Assembly (NCBI GenBank): GCA_963971425.1
Contig: OZ020521.1
Location: forward strand, 7,023,519 to 7,087,518
Reading direction: 5' to 3'
DNA: 64,000 nt
Source of the DNA: Bryoerythrophyllum caledonicum
Taxonomy: Eukaryota; Streptophyta; Bryopsida; Pottiales; Pottiaceae
Made by a program: the position numbers and the translations under genes. The notes below the pieces were generated by a model, which had not been told where the DNA came from, did no database searches, and was given only the letters and a program-made list of their open reading frames with translations. Shown here one piece after another: positions 45,849-57,236 of this stretch; within the stretch, counting starts at the first letter, position 1, and each line of letters starts with the position of its first letter.

Positions 45849-48446
45849 GAGTAGCAAATGGCGATAATATTTAGACTAGTGGAAGCGCTTGGTGGTAGAT
45901 CTAAAGTCAAATTTAGTGATCTTGTACACAGACAAGGAAGTGATCTTGAATTCCATTTTCATTGTTTTAGAACTTTTGGAACATGAGATATAAAATCAGA
46001 AATTTTTAGAGGATGGGGAGTTTAAAGAAATTAACCGTGTCTTCACAGACATAACAGCAGGAAGTCTGTAACATATGGAAACAATTTGGTATGTAGTAGT
46101 GAGTCTCTACGTCAGATAATTTTCCATTGATGTAAAATACCTTTTAGGCTAGCGTAAATTCCGGGAAAATCTCCTCTAAGAGGTGAAAGGATGTTCACAA
46201 GCTTCCTGTTGTTAACATTTATAGTACACAATTCACCTTATATGGTGTGGATTCAAAAGTAATGTGAAACATTTACATGCATGGCAAGATTTTAGAAGGT
46301 ATTCATTTTCAAGCACATGTGTGGCAGTTGAAAATTGCATGTAAATTCTAATTACTGTAGAAATTTCAACTATTTTGGTTCAATCTACGCACTTCAAAAA
46401 ATAGAGGTACATGCCATAGAGAGGCTTTGATAGAGTGCCCTTGCTCTTGCACTTTTTGTCACTGTTCACTTGTTCTTGTCACTCATTGGCCTAAAGAGAA
46501 TTTTAGGGCAAGATTTCGAGGACTATTGGGACGAGTAACTACGACTCCCTCCCATGGCCCAAAAATGGCCCCAATAAAAACCTAACTCAGGAGCCTTGAA
46601 TCTTGAAGTGCTAGGCATGCTCTAAGGTATACCAACCCATGACCACCACATTAAGCAATGTGCATATATGGAGAATTTAAATAATCATACATTTTTTCTT
46701 CCAGTGATAAACAATAGAATCACAATCTCAATCCAAGTGATTCCATATTTTTCCAATGAAAATTGAATTAGTTATGAATTTTCAAAGTGTGTTGCTACAT
46801 TAGCCTATTTCTACCACTCGGTACCCTCCATGAGCACTGGCCAATAGTCAAGGGTCTTAACCAATAATAAGCCTTAATTTAGAGCTGACAAAAAGTAAGC
46901 AAACGCACATGCCAGCCATGGGGCTGGTTTTTGACGCCATGTGGTCCCTGTAATCTTGAATTGGGACCGGGTTATGAAATAGGTTCAACATGACCGACTA
47001 AAGGGGGTTTTGGTTTGGGGCCATGTGTGCTTGCTTAGTGATTAGGTGGTAATGAGGTGGTTGTGGGGTGGAAAAGAGACCAAATACAGAATGGCGGTGT
47101 TAGGAAGGAGGCGGTCATGGGGGGTATACCTTAACAGTTGAAGGGACAAGTTGGCACAAGCTCAACCAGAGTTCTAATCGTTTTAGTTCTCAGCGGAAGG
47201 CATTACAGAAAATGTCGGGCCTGTGGAGGGCTGCTAGGGAGTGACACACTGCGTTAATTTGATGGGCTTGGGAAACTAGGCCAAGTACATGATTTTTGAC
47301 AGATTTACATCTCCATCTGGTGTGAACTTCGTGTTGGACAACTAGAACATGCCAAAGCATACAACATTATTTGTGTATATTTAACATTCGTTGTGACAGA
47401 GGAACGTGCTCCAACCTCGTCCGGCCTTGTATTAACATATTCGACTTGGGGAATATTTTATTTTTTTACGTTGGGTACGCCAATGATGACTACCATTGCT
47501 GCTAACAGATCTCAATGGACAGAGTATGAGAAGAATATCATTCATTCAGTCAAATATAATGTTTTGGACCTCCGAGGATTTACTGTAGGAATGCTGATAG
47601 AATGGCTCCGAGGGTGGCGGCGGTTGGGTTAGGTTTCTGTGGGAGGGGGTACTGTCTAAAGTTGTAGATCTGAAAGATGTATCCTTGGGAGGCGACATCA
47701 TGAGATGTTGCTGTGGTGTCTCCGGTGATAAGTTGGTTTCCTCCTGAAATATAGCAAAATTATGCTCTTAAACATGCGATCCAGATCCGAAGTACAATCA
47801 TGTCCTACCACGTAACCATAGTTGCAATGAAACTAGGGCTCTCATTTCGTTGAGGAATTTGAGCACTACTTTGATTAGAGATCAAACTATCAAAGTACAC
47901 TTTCAACATTGCTTGGCATCAACTACTGCAAAAAAATATTTAGTGCAACAGTATCATCATGAGGTTATGCAAGGGCATCATCATGAGGTTCATGAGGTTA
48001 TGCTCAAGCTCAGCTCAAGTTCATGCATCCACTAAAAACAAATGTCCTGCAAAATTCCTACAATCAGTCCATGCAGTTGCAAATCAGTTCATGAGGTTAT
48101 GCTCAAGCTTAGCATCTCATGCTCATGCCGTTCAAAGGTGAAAAACATTAGAATGTTCATGCTCTTCGAAGAAGAAGAAAAACACAGATCAGCTAGTCTC
48201 AAACTAGTTGTCTCAGACTAGATCATCATGCCGTTCGAAGGAGAAAAACGCAGATCAACGTCGCAGGTCATCAGCTACTGATAGAAAGGATTACACAATA
48301 TCCCCTACAGCACCTAAACCCCCATATAGCTACGACCCTAAATCCTAAAGCAAACAAAAATGTTGCATGAAATGCAAAGGTGCTGAAAACTCACCATGGC
48401 TGCCAAAACCCTAAACGACTGAGTCCTTCAAACTAGTTGTTTCAAA
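45849..48446. other. Spacer, no firm gene
   Basis: AT-rich sequence. The plus-strand frame at 47393-47632 has a short protein-like part (RSQWTEYEKNIIHSVKYNVL) that might be an exon, but no splice partner was found. Direct repeats of TTCATGAGGTTATGCTCAAG occur at 47985-48110. Confidence 0.4.
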
Positions 48447-49589
48447 CTAGATCAGCTGGTCATAGACTCTCATTTTCAGGGAGCGTGGAGCTCGAACATC
48501 ATGAACGGTCTGTGACTTCTCTTGGCGCCGATTGATCTTGCGGTCCTCTCGTCCACCATCATCGACAAGGAAATCAAAATCTGTAGGTGCCGTGTCCCCC
48601 ATGGTAATCTGGACTTCGTGTCGAAGGTGAGAAATAGGCCAATCGGTGCCTACGTTAAAGGTGACGGAAAGTGAGGGATTAGTGCCCAGCACTGCACAAG
48701 AAAGAACGATGAGTTGTGCGCCTGTCTCATGCTCCATTAGCTCCCACCGGCTTCCCACTGCCCGCTCACGAGTGAAGAAAAAATTCACATACAAAGTCTG
48801 GCGTCCAATGTGATATCTAAAGATCACACTAGGCGGGGAGACCGTGCACCTTATGATTTCCTCGGCAACAGTGGTCTTGGACGACCAGCTTGCATCCATC
48901 AAGTCTCTGAAGGTACCGTCATCTAGATCCCTGAAAGTGAACAGGGTTGGTGAACGGATTCGGTTCTGAGCGGAGGCAAAGAGGTCTACAAAGACCAGGA
49001 ACGGTATAAACCACTTAATGTGGGATTGCCTAGAACCAGTATTGGGCTTTAGAGATGATCTAAAGTCACAACGCATTTTGCATCAATAGGCCTCAGATGT
49101 CAGCATGTCGGGAAGCGGCCACGTGAGAGAAGAAAGTCCAGGCAATGGTATCTCTTCGAGTTCACCGAAGAGGCGATGGCCAGCAGGTGGAACATATATC
49201 CACTTGTAGAAGAAGATGGAGGCGTCACGGAGCTCCTTGTGGGTCCGATCATGGTGAATGAGCTCGCCAATGTCGGCGTGCATACCCACAACAACCCCAA
49301 CCACTGATGAGGGATCGATCCAATCATCGAAATAGGACGGAAACAAATCTGACACAAGCATTGCAAGATGGTCAGATAACAAAACAGTCAAGTTGAGAAA
49401 GTTACAATAGCATGTATACTTGCTTGCAAATTCAACACAAAATATTACAAGACAGATATTGTCAAGAAAGAATCGCGAAAACAAATCTCGGAGGTCCACC
49501 ACCGCGCGGCGCCTACGCCTCGTATAGGAACGGTAATAGCTGGTCCGAGAGCTCCCGCTCCGCACACTGGAATCCCAACAAAGAAACAA
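48447..49589 (-). CDS. Unrecognised gene or pseudogene: two in-phase frames separated by one TGA
   Basis: A 209-codon frame (49076-48447) and a 168-codon frame (49589-49083) are in the same phase, separated only by TGA at 49085-49083. The downstream part is well formed (SPTLFTFRDLDDGTFRDLMD; ELMEHETGAQLIVLSCAVLG; FNVGTDWPISHLRHEVQITM). In the upstream part about 49365-49340 reads CTTGTGTCAG, a possible acceptor, so the region 49589-49370 may be partly intron. No family is recognised. No signal peptide is convincing. Another coding-like stretch lies on the opposite strand at 49564-49846, so the limits are uncertain. Confidence 0.35.
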
Positions 49590-49846
49590 GACTTGAGAAA
49601 TGGAGAGTTCGCCGAAAACTTATAGTTGCAAGGGAGGCGAGGATGATTCACTGATGGGTCGAGCAAGAGCTGGCAGGGCTCGTAAGCATGACGGACACGT
49701 ATACGGTTGATTGGCCTACCCTAGCCAGGCCCTGGCTCGAATCCGACAATGCGAGCTTTCCAGTGATACTAGGAGGAGGAAACAGCATAACGCGCGGAGT
49801 CACGACCCTAGTCAGAATTGAGGTCTGGTTCCAGAAGAATCCATGA
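49564..49846 (+). other. Coding-like stretch on the plus strand with one in-frame TGA
   Basis: The plus-strand frame reads RLEKWRVRRKLIVAREARMI, TGA at 49652-49654, then continues in phase as WVEQELAGLVSMTDTYTVDW and LESDNASFPVILGGGNSITR to TGA 49844-49846. The composition is protein-like on both sides of the stop. No domain recognised. Confidence 0.3.
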
Positions 49847-49871
49847 ATCTAGTGAGTATTGAACGGGGATG

Positions 49872-50271
49872 TAAGGTTGGATGACCTATAACCACCAACT
49901 TAAGCTTGATCTATTTATAGCATTTGTATACGTGGTAAGACATTTTTTGGGAATTCAAAATAGGATTTCATGAATATTGCAATTGTCGTGACCATTTATT
50001 TCTTCATATTGAAATTGCTACAAATTTTCAAAGTGGATAGTAAGCCGTGACCCATTCCTCGACATACAAAACTCTCTATTTCCACACTAAGTTGTACCAA
50101 TAACCACTTCTGCATTGACTAAAAACCGGCAGCTTTGAACCAATCATGAACTGACACCCAATCATAAATGACTTCCTAAAATTTCGGAAATGGGGTGGGT
50201 CTGTGGTGGTTTTGGTCCACTTTAGCGTCTCCATTATGGGGTTCGTGGTGGTTATAGGTCATCCAACCTTA
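49872..50271. mobile_element. TIR element (MITE), 400 bp, copy 1
   Basis: Ends are TAAGGTTGGATGACCTATAA and its reverse complement, covering about 25 bp (ACCTATAACCACC ... GGTGGTTATAGGT). The interior is about 90% or more like copy 2 at 50433-50835. TAA/TTA at the borders would fit a Harbinger- or mariner-type target, unproven. Confidence 0.8.
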
Positions 50272-50432
50272 GCGCATCGAAGGATCCTCTTGAGTGTTGT
50301 GAAGAGTAACAGACTGTATGCGGTTTCGTGGTGGGTTCACCATCCTCACAAAAAGCGAGGGTGCTAAAAAGGGTGTGGACAGGATCAGAGACCAGATGCG
50401 TAGAAACGGGATCGTGGAAACGGTAAGTGCTG
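50272..50432 (+). other. Possible exon between the two MITE copies
   Basis: One plus-strand frame from an ATG near 50318 reads MRFRGGFTILTKSEGAKKGV and DRIRDQMRRNGIVET, ending at a consensus-like donor GTAAGT at 50423. It may continue the plus-strand coding-like stretch at 49564-49846, the first MITE having inserted between them. No family recognised. Confidence 0.3.
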
Positions 50433-50835
50433 TAAGGTTGGATGACCTATAACCACCAACTTAAGCTTGCTGACCTATTTATAGCACTTGTATATGTGGT
50501 AAGACATTTTTTGGGAATTCAAAATAGGATTTCATGAATATTGCAATTGTCGTGACCATATATTTCTTCATATTGAAATTGCTACAAATTTTCAAAGTGG
50601 ATAGTAAGCCGTGACCCATTCCTCGACATACACAACTCTCTATTTCCACACTAAGTTGTACTAAAAACCACTTCTGCATTGACTAAAAATCGGCAGCTTT
50701 GAACCAATCATGAACTGACACCCAATCATATATGACTTCCTAAAATTTCGGAAATGGGGTGGGTCTGTGGTGGTTTTGGTACACTTTTGCTTATCCGTTA
50801 TGGGGTTCGTGGTGGTTATGGGTCATCCAACCTTA
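50433..50835. mobile_element. TIR element (MITE), 403 bp, copy 2
   Basis: Same ends and interior as the copy at 49872-50271, same orientation, with a 3-bp insertion near the left end and scattered substitutions. Confidence 0.8.
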
Positions 50836-51291
50836 ATGGTTGCAAGTTGCAACAGTGAGAGTGAGTCAGAGTGGCCGGGATTAGCTTTTCCAAAACAAAT
50901 TTGGAACGGGGACAACGGCAGAAAACTTTTTGCAGTATGCATCGGGTAGTACCACTGGCATCACATTCAGTTGCTATTTTATGTTCTTTGAAAGATTGAG
51001 CCACATGCTTGAGGTAGTTCTGCTTATAGTAACATAGCCTGAAATCTTGCAAATGCTTCAAATGACTCTCACAATCTGTTTGTGGACCTGGAGTATTTTA
51101 CGCTTTGAGGATTTTTATCAATTAAAAAAAATTGGTTTCGAGTCGCAATTTTGATTGGTTCTTTTCAACTTGGTGATTTCTATTTGGTGTTGAATTTTAT
51201 TACAAGTCAAACCACATTAATCAGTAGATGTTCAAACCACTCTAATTAGTGGATAATCAAATCACATTGATTAGTAGATGTTTAAACCAGG
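50836..51291. other. Spacer, no gene seen
   Basis: No supported feature. Direct repeats of ATTAGTAGATGTT/AAACCA occur at 51215-51290. Confidence 0.35.
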
Positions 51292-52611
51292 TTAACCCCC
51301 AAGGTACCCTGATAGTTTCACATCAAAAGCACTTCAAAATTGTTCGATTCTAGTGCAGTGTACAAAGAAGGAAACACAAACTTTTATCTCTAGTTTTGAC
51401 CGTAGGATCTAAATTAAGACTTGTTAAATAACATACTCACAAAATTTCATAAACTTTGACCACACGGATCAAAATATAATAGTGTTTGAAGTCAAGCAAA
51501 TGGTTCATTTCCTAGCTTGCGTTTACCCGGATCAGCAGACTTTGACTTCACTTGGTCTCAAATTTTGGCGCTACACAAGATCTAAATCCAATACCATTGT
51601 GTTAAGCATGGAGTTAGTTCCTTATGCACCAATTTTAAGATATAGAAGAGGGGTGTAGGATATTTAAAACAACTACGCAAGGAGTGGGGGTTCGAAAATT
51701 GCCAATTCATGTTTTATTTTTCATGTAAACTTAACATTTTTTATATTGATAATCTGAATGGTGAATAGGAAGGTTCACACCACATATTGTTGTGGAAAAA
51801 ATAAAAGCACCACGGCCTTGGTGTAGTGGTTTGGGTCATGGCACACTGATAAGGTGGTTGTGAGTTCAAATCCTAATGCCGGCGTGGTGCCTACCACCAT
51901 AGTCCATCTAATTATGGTAGGGGGTCCCAAGGCCTCGTTGTATGGGGACCCACAAAGCCCTTGGGGGAGATGACATGTTGGTTGTCTCTAAGGCAATTAG
52001 TGTAAGGAAGCACTTAGTGTAGAAAAGTGTTTATCCTCGAGAGGGGGGAGTAGTTCTATGACACTAGCCTATGTCCCGTGGCCATATGCTTAGTGAAGAG
52101 AATGAACAAACACTATATTTACGCCGGTCTTGTTTGGAGACTAGAGTTCTTCTTCTTCTGGAGAAAATAAAAAGATAAAAATATGAAGATCTCTAAGTTT
52201 TTTGAGCAAAGGAAAGAGTTTTTTTTTTAACCCTACCCGACAATGTGTTACAATGTGTGAAAATGTTTGACTTGGGCTAATATGCTGTTTTTTACTAAAG
52301 AGGAGAATTTTTTTTACAATATGAAAGGAAACAATATTACTTGCTAGTATTGAAAATCTCACATTTAATAGAGTATCCTAGCAAAAGTTTTTGGAGGTGC
52401 TTGACGTGCCTGGTCTCGCCAAATAAAATTCAACACCCTATAATTTTTTCATGAAATGTCGGATTTGGGAAAAAAAATGATCTCCTACTGAGGTATTAGT
52501 AATGCCCATCTATAATAAACTTTTGAAAGAAAATGCTATAAATTGACAGCATAGGAGCGTGACCAAACCTCCAAATTGCCATTTCTCGACACTTGGTCCT
52601 TTAGGGGTTAA
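51292..52611. mobile_element. piggyBac-like element copy, 1320 bp including a SINE insertion
   Basis: Left end TTAACCCCCAAGGTACC, right end GGTCCTTTAGGGGTTAA, same interior as 9881-10830 and 12900-13852. Without the 51807-52160 insertion and its duplicated target the length is about 950 bp, as in the other copies. Confidence 0.75.
51807..52160 (+). mobile_element. tRNA-derived SINE, 354 bp, with target duplication
   Basis: The head contains RNA polymerase III box A (TGGTGTAGTGG, 51819-51829) and box B (GTTCAAATCC, 51864-51873) with tRNA-like spacing of 34 nt. The tail ends in TTCTTCTTCTTCTG. It is flanked by a 12-bp direct repeat, GAAAAAATAAAA (51795-51806) and GAGAAAATAAAA (52161-52172), one mismatch. 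Comparison with empty copies of the host element (TGTGGAAAAAATAAAAAGTG) shows the insertion site exactly. Confidence 0.85.
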
Positions 52612-53878
52612 CCCTTAAATTTCCAAATTTTCTCTTGTGGGATTCTTAAAGGTTAAGGCAGATTTATATGGTGTCAATTATTAATATTCATCCATGGAAT
52701 TTTAACTGAAGAAATACATTACTGTAAGCTATTTGTCATACAAATTTTTCCTCAATCCAACATTTAATGAAAAAATTACAGGGTTTTGAATTTTCAACGA
52801 GGAGAAGAGGCACGTGGGACAACTCCAAAAACTTTTGTTAGGAGACTCTATTGAACATGAGATTTTTAATAATACCAAGTAATGATATTTCCTTTCATAT
52901 TGTCAAGAACAAAATTCTTGTCTTTAGTGAAAAATAGCATATTCACCAAAGTCAAACATTTTTACACGTTGTGACACATTGGCAAGCAAGGTAAAAGAAA
53001 ACTTCTTCTTTTCCACATAAAACTAAGATATCCTCATATTTGTTACTTTTTACTGTGTACACCAAAATGTAGAGTACATCTTCTTATTGACCATTCGGAC
53101 TCTTGTTATAAAACATATTAACTCCTAAGAGCTCATGGCAATTTCCCTCATGAAATACTCCAAAATCACAACTATAAATAAGTAGAATGAGAGTAATTTT
53201 AGGTCTAATTTTGGGCTTTCAATCGTAACTTGTCTTAAAACATAATTCTATTTAAAGTCACCATAGTTTTTGGGCTGCAATCCACCCCATGGATTAATAG
53301 ATTATAGTGTTTGAAGTCAAGAAAATGGTTCATTTGCTTCCCTGTATTGAGTGGATTTGCAGATTTTGACTTCAATTGGTATCAAGTTTTTCCACCATAT
53401 GATATATAGTTCACGGTTTGAAAGTTAGTAAACATAATACCATTCAAGTAAAAAATGAGGACTTTTGGCATCTCTAATTTTTTTGACAAAAGTTCCTATT
53501 GACATTGAGATTTTTCATAGATATTGGAAATAAAACCTTCCTCGATGTCAAAACACAATTCTTGTATTTAGTGTAGAAATACATTGAATGCAAGTCAAAT
53601 ATTTTCACATATTTCAAGCAACGGGGGAAAAACTTTATATTTTCTATAGAGTACCTAGAGGTCTTTGTATTTTCACTTTTTAATTGTTTGACAACAATAT
53701 GTGGTTAATACCTTCTTATCAACCTTTTGGATTATTATTCTAAAGCATGATGAGTTCACAGGAAAATAAGACGTGAAATGACAAATTTTGATCCTCCACA
53801 CCTTGCACAATTGTTTTGAATATGCTACACCCCTTTTCTACCCCTACAAATTGGTATATAGGCAACCAAAATCATGTC
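52612..53878. other. Diverged copies of the piggyBac-like family, boundaries unclear
   Basis: Contains the family words CACTAAAGACAAGAA-like, ACATTTTTACACGTTGTGAC and TTTGAAGTCAAG in both orientations. It appears to be an older copy into which the 53879-54810 element inserted. Confidence 0.5.
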
Positions 53879-54810
53879 TAACCCCTAAAGGACCACGACC
53901 ACTTTCGCTCTAAAACCAGTCCAAAACTGCCACTGCCAAAAAGAGACATGAAAATCACATTTTCAAGTGAATTTTGGATTTTCAACCGTAAGATCTTAAA
54001 ATAGACTTCATTATGAACATGCACCGAAATCTTGGTTGCAATCCACCGCACGGATTGATAGATTTTAGTGTTTGAAGTCAAAACAATGGTTCATTTTCTT
54101 CCCTACGTTGAGTAGATCAGCAGACTTTGACTTTACTTCGTATCAAATTTTTGCATTGTACAAGGTCTAAATATTTTACAATTGTCTTAAGAATGGTGTT
54201 ATTTCCCAACACACCAATTTTTAGAGGTAAAGAAGGGGTGTAGCATATTAAAAACAAGTGTGCAAGGAGTGGAGGTTCAAAAATTGCCATTTCACACTTT
54301 ATTTTTTTTGTGAGCTACATATGAATTTGAATGATAATCCAAACAGTCAATAAGAAGGTTTTGACCACATATTGTTGTTGAAAAATAAAAAGTGAAAAAT
54401 ATGTAGATCTCTAGGTTTTATGTAGAAAAGATGAAGTTTTTTTCCCCCATTGCCCGACAATGTGTGAAAATGTTTGACTTGGAATAAAATCCCTTTTTAC
54501 ACTAAAGACAAGAATTTTTTTTGAAATTTTCCAAAGAAGAAAATATTCTTTATATGTTTGAAAAATCTCATTGTCAATAGAAACTTTTGTCAAATTTTTT
54601 GTAGGTGCTCGGAGTCCCCACTTTTGGCTTTAAGTGGTACTAACTTTCAAACCACAAATCCAAAAAACAAAATAAAAATATGTTTAAGAAGCTCTTATCA
54701 TAGGCAATCTAAAGTAAAAAATTTAGAGATAAAGGGTTCTTTTTCCGAATTTTAGGAACCTGCCCAAAATCAGAAATCCCCCGAAGGAGATTTGGTCCTT
54801 TAGGGATTAA
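53879..54810. mobile_element. piggyBac-like non-autonomous element, 932 bp, nested
   Basis: Left end TAACCCCTAAAGGACC, right end GGTCCTTTAGGGATTAA. The interior is an inverted match to 39018-39952. The flanking sequence on both sides belongs to an older family copy, so this is a nested insertion. Confidence 0.7.
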
Positions 54811-55728
54811 CACAAACTTGAAAAGATTTAGACCTTGTGTAGTGCAAAAACTTGATACCAATTGATGTCAAAGTCTGCAAATCCACTCAACACATGAACC
54901 ATTTTCTTGACTTCAAACACTATAATCTTTTAATCCATGCGATAGATTGCAGCCTAAAAATTATGGTGACTTTAAATAGAATTATATTTTAAGATAAGAT
55001 ATGATTGAAAGTCCAAAATTGGACTTAAAATTATATTTTTTTGCCCTTTTATTTGGAGTAGTAGTTTTGGAGTATTCATTAGGGAAAATGCCTTGGGCTC
55101 TTAGGGGTGAATCCCTAAATTTCTTTGACAATTTCACACCAAAAACACTTAGAAAGTGCTCGTTTTAGTGCAATGAGTAAGGAAGAAAATAAACATGCAA
55201 TTAAGCAATTATGCACTTAGCTAAGTGCATAAAATGGCGCTAAAAAACAACAAGATTTTCTTGAAATTTTTAAGTTAAAAAATAAAAATTAAAAAAAATA
55301 GTATCACTTTTGTACTAAATTTACATGCCTGTAGCGTTAAATTTTGGCTTCTATATGTACATGCAAGAGATATACATTCTTTATTTGCTGGAACTTATAA
55401 AGAATACATGATTATTAATCTGATTTTTGTCCCTTTTAAGATTGTAACATTGATGTTCTTACATTTTGTAGATACACGTTTGTATGATTATACAATTTAG
55501 AGTACATCTCACTACAATACAATTTATAAAAGATGCAATAATAAAAGACACAATTCAGTGAGAAAGTGTGAGGTATCTCATTGTTTATTATATGTAAAAA
55601 CATACTAAGTTAATCAAACAATTTAAAATTTTTGTAAAGAAATATTGATATCAAACACATCATATTAAACTTAAACATATCAAATGTATCATACTAATCT
55701 ATCTACCACGAAAACATCACTTGCTCTA
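54811..55728. other. Tail of the older element copy, then spacer
   Basis: 54811-55115 ends CTCTTAGGGGTGAATCCC, consistent with the distal end of the interrupted element. 55116-55728 is AT-rich and holds nothing recognisable apart from possible 3' UTR of the minus-strand gene ending at 55729. Confidence 0.4.
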
Positions 55729-57236
55729 CTATACTATAGCAGAAAGGCTCTCATCATCCTCCGGCAACTCGACTCCCTCTACGTGTCCTATGGCATTCGC
55801 TACCATGGCGGACAATTCATGAGTCTGCACCGGATGATGTATCGTATCTCCAAGACTTATAGACGCAGATTCAACATATTCGTAACTGCCTGGCTCACCG
55901 TGCCGCGTGTGTCTTACACCATCATCATTACAGTAGAAACCATCTTTAAACAACATCTCTCGGTCTGAGGAGAAAGCCCCCTGAAAGGCACTGACGTCCT
56001 CCGATATGCCAGATCTTGGAACGGAAGTCAATATCGGTCGCGTATCACTTCCAGTACCTACAACCCTCTCTTGTGTCTCTGATTCAATTTGTGCTTGAGA
56101 AGACCCCGAAGGCTGCCGAACCCTCATCTGTACGGAGAAAAATTCAAGCGAATCGGACAATTCTTGCTCTACTTCAAGTCTTTGAGAAACTAATGTATTT
56201 GCCTCTCTTCCCATTGCCACCAAACTATCCAATACTCCAATCTCTTCCATCCTCTCCATGGGTGTCCCAGACATCTCTCCCAAAGTGTCTCCCACCGTTG
56301 GCTGCATTGATGGAATCCTCTCCCTTGCAGGAGACTTATCCACTTCTTCTTCATCGGTGCTTGAGTCATCATCGCTCAAGCTATTGTCAGACGAATAATA
56401 TTCTGGTCTAGGTGAACGTGGCAATCTCTCATTCAAAGTTCCTTCCTCGGTGTCGTCGTTCTCTTGCCTGTCTCCACCAATCGCCTCTTCGGTCTCTTGT
56501 GCGGTGTTAGGAGCCACATTTCTTCCACTTGTCGTCTCAGTGATCAACATTTGTCCTTGGAAATTGTTGCACAATTCATTGTCTAGGAATCTAGCCCTCT
56601 CCGTGCAATCGTCAATGACAATGATCTCAGATCCCTGGAAATTCCCTTGAAGGATCCTAGGAATGGCCGTGGAAATACCACATGCCACTAAACCCCAATT
56701 TTGAGGCAAGTACGGACCCACAAGCCTAGACAGCTCCGTTGGTGATCTCTCCAGATGATCAGCTTCAGAAGGCTTGCATGCATCACTCCATAAATCCTGA
56801 AATACAAGTGGAAGTGGACAATCCCCTGAAACATAGTTGGGGCCAGGGGAAGTACCAATAGGATGCTGCATGCAAATTACAACAGCTCCAATTGGTTGTA
56901 CCATTTGTTGCAAGCGCCCACTCTCTGTAAAATCGAGAGCATATGGATCAACCAAGTTGGGATCAAATGCCCAAATTCCATGCCGCATAGAACAACCCTC
57001 AGGAAGCTTTAACTTCGCGAACAACTCTTCATTGGCGTACACGGCCGGTGGTAATAAAAAGATGACGTTCCATCGTTCAATGTTAGCCATCCATAATGCG
57101 AGTTGTGAAAACGCTCTAGAAAATTGCTCATCATCCCATGGACCATCTCCATGCCTCCCACCGCCACGCCGACAATCAATCACCCACAAGCATGGTTTTC
57201 TTATCGTACATGATCTGAATGAAATAACCCTCTTCT
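55729..57236 (-). CDS. Methyltransferase-like C-terminal half of the ParB-like/MTase gene, shifted frame
   Basis: The frame is open from 57234 to 55729. It lacks a genuine ATG at its start (the first codons read CLWVIDCRRGG), so it is a continuation of the 57201-59765 frame after a -1 shift. Numbering from TTG 57189: DGPW at 15-18 occupies the place of the DPPY/W catalytic motif IV, followed by FSQLALWMANIERWNVIFLL. A motif I-like SAM loop (GLVACGISTAIPRI, about 166-179) comes later, then IIVIDDCTERARFL. This order, motif IV before motif I, is that of permuted beta-class N4/N6 amino-methyltransferases. The C-terminal 270 residues are acidic and low complexity. The assignment is by motif pattern only; the DPPY core is altered (DGPW), so activity is uncertain. 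The 31900-37250 pseudogene has the same order. Confidence 0.5.

Noticed and set aside
8805..49085. Altered genetic code, given in-frame stops in several genes
   Set aside because: All three stop codons (TAG, TAA, TGA) occur in frame, CAG and TGG are used normally for Gln and Trp, and the genes end at ordinary stops. Mutation or error is simpler.
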